Shown: positions 63,211 through 64,000 of the stretch, piece by piece | Layout: every line of letters begins with the position of its first letter | Numbering within the stretch: the stretch's first letter is position 1 | Assembly: GCF_001624695.1 (NCBI RefSeq) | Contig: NZ_JSEP01000018.1 | Span: 60,303 to 124,302 of the forward strand | Reading direction: 5' to 3' | From: Labrenzia sp. OB1 | Lineage (GTDB): Bacteria; Pseudomonadota; Alphaproteobacteria; Rhizobiales; Stappiaceae | Length of the DNA: 64,000 bases | The notes under the pieces: generated by a model | Databases searched by the model: none | Told to the model about the DNA's origin: nothing | What the model saw: the letters and a program-made list of their open reading frames with translations, nothing else | Translations under genes and position numbers: made by a program

Positions 63211-63714
63211 ATGATCAAGCACGAAATCCGGGATATCGTTGAAGCCGATGCCGATCAACTCATGGCTTTGTGGCGGGAGACGTGGACGGCCACTTATAGC
63301 CCAGTTCTTGGGAGTGAAGCTGTGGCCGCCATGCTGGAGGACCTTGACCAGAACAAGCTGGACGGAATGCTTCCCGGCAAGGGTGAGCGGGGAATTTGTC
63401 TTGCCAGCGATGAGGGAATTATCGGAACCGTAGTCGTTGCAGAAAGGTGCGCCACAGCCCAGATCTGGGGCCTCTACGTGCGGCCGCGGCATCAAGGATG
63501 TGGCTGTGGTACGAAGCTGCTGGCAGCGGCCTGTAATCCGTTGCCGCCGGAAATGAAGATTGAGGTTCGCGTCCTATTCACCAGCGAGCCAGCCATATCC
63601 TTCTACAAAAGGCACGGCTTTGTTGAAATCGGAACTGAGTGCTCCGTCCTTCCAGGACATGTGAGCGTACCAACGTCAGTGATGCTTGCTTCAGTCGGCG
63701 AGCTAAGAGCCTGA
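63211..63714 (+). CDS. GNAT-family N-acetyltransferase
   Basis: 167 residues. The acetyl-CoA-binding loop is VRPRHQGCGCGTKLL (near 93), with cysteines in place of the more usual Arg/Gly pattern, and SEPAISFYKRHGFVEIG (near 130) is the typical C-terminal GNAT block. Substrate unknown. The stop codon lies at the very edge of the IS element that follows, so the last codons may have been altered by the insertion. Confidence 0.85.
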   Translation: MIKHEIRDIVEADADQLMALWRETWTATYSPVLGSEAVAAMLEDLDQNKLDGMLPGKGERGICLASDEGIIGTVVVAERCATAQIWGLYVRPRHQGCGCGTKLLAAACNPLPPEMKIEVRVLFTSEPAISFYKRHGFVEIGTECSVLPGHVSVPTSVMLASVGELRA

Positions 63715-64000
63715 TTTAAAAGTAGTTGAGTGATATCAAAGGGTTGTGATTCAACCGTCTTTGTCGAGAAGATGGAGGATCGAATGCCCTGGGATGATAT
63801 CACTCGCAAACAGCATAACCGGGACGATCTGCGTTATCCAACTGATTTGATGGATCGGGAATGGGCGATTTTGGCGCCGCTGATCCCTCCGGCCAAATCC
63901 GGCGGTCGGCCACGCAAGACCGACATGCGAGAGGTGGTGAACGCGGTCCTTTATATCGCGGGCAGCGGCTGTCAGTGGCGGGCACTGCCGAAGGACTTTC
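63715..64000 (+). mobile_element. IS5-type insertion sequence, left part
   Basis: From the end of the GNAT gene the DNA changes to a non-coding, AT-richer lead-in (TTTAAAAGTAGTTGAGTG and on) of about 70 bases, then an IS transposase gene begins. The left terminal inverted repeat should be in or just before this lead-in, but without the right end its exact limit and the target duplication cannot be fixed. Confidence 0.6.
63784..64000 (+). CDS. IS5-family transposase, N-terminal part (cut by window edge)
   Basis: First 72 codons only. [37 protein letters not shown] followed by [11 protein letters not shown] is the DUF4096 N-terminal domain of IS5-group (IS1031/IS427-like) transposases; the DDE catalytic domain lies outside the window. 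GGAGG precedes the ATG by 5 bases. Whether the full gene is intact, or split by the programmed frameshift common in this group, cannot be seen. Confidence 0.85.
   Translation, partial: MPWDDITRKQHNRDDLRYPTDLMDREWAILAPLIPPAKSGGRPRKTDMREVVNAVLYIAGSGCQWRALPKDF

Noticed and set aside
1..64000. CRISPR arrays, toxin-antitoxin pairs, prophage genes, tRNA or rRNA genes
   Set aside because: No regularly spaced repeats, phage-like genes or tRNA-like folds were found on either strand by reading; a tRNAscan and CRISPR search would settle this.

Overview
The window reads as a piece of an alphaproteobacterial chromosome. GC is high in the coding DNA. There is a Caulobacter/Rhizobiales-type Tad (Cpa) pilus locus, a Porin_2-type outer membrane porin, a def-fmt-truA / dapE / dapD neighbourhood and RIME-like intergenic repeats. 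The mix of genes best fits marine Rhizobiales/Stappiaceae such as Roseibium/Labrenzia. That placement is from gene content only; no rRNA or tRNA gene was seen. The window is densely coding, and almost every gene belongs to a recognisable family.

Layout. 1-3629 (minus): 5'-truncated view of hrpB, then glucokinase and methylglyoxal synthase, then a secreted DUF1194 protein with its own terminator. 3630-4204: an AT-rich regulatory region with several palindromes. 4205-20072 (plus): a large nucleoside scavenging block. It runs from a SorC-family regulator through two tandem BMP-type substrate-binding proteins, a double-NBD ATPase and two permeases, to cytidine deaminase, purine nucleoside phosphorylase, deoC, deoA, deoB, adenosine deaminase, a DUF1688 (URC4-like) protein, upp and rbsK. 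Together they import nucleosides, deaminate and phosphorolyse them, and route (deoxy)ribose phosphates into central metabolism while salvaging or degrading the bases. 20157-24390: a retropepsin-like protease, phosphomannomutase/phosphoglucomutase, aldose 1-epimerase and a class II histone-deacetylase-like amidohydrolase. 24417-28666: a HAD phosphatase, a PhnD-like periplasmic protein and a MaoC-Pta/AckA acetyl-phosphate pair.

28783-41153: the Tad pilus locus. Two TadE-like pseudopilins and a stand-alone CpaC N-terminal-domain protein are on the minus strand. Flp pilin, CpaA-F and TadB/C are on the plus strand, and TadD is on the minus strand. Copies of a ~110-bp MITE/RIME-like repeat flank cpaA and recur at 41.3 kb and 53.9 kb.

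41468-50244 holds peptidases, small regulators, a periplasmic protein with duplicated ABM-like domain next to a divergent LysR gene, rmuC, def, a MarC protein and fmt. 50265-51625 is a GNAT gene and truA. A 0.9-kb non-coding stretch then leads to a porin, a TetR regulator, a DUF2189 membrane protein and a large MscS-type channel. The window closes with dapE, dapD, a DMT transporter, a GNAT gene and the start of an IS5-type transposase cut by the right edge.

No CRISPR array, prophage or obvious defence island is visible. The most interesting points are the repeat family, the regulatory structure of the nucleoside block (paired palindromes, an intra-operon hairpin between duplicated binding proteins, a 12-codon coupled leader ORF), the DUF1688-upp pair without its usual partner, and the altered active-site motif in the MaoC-Pta fusion.
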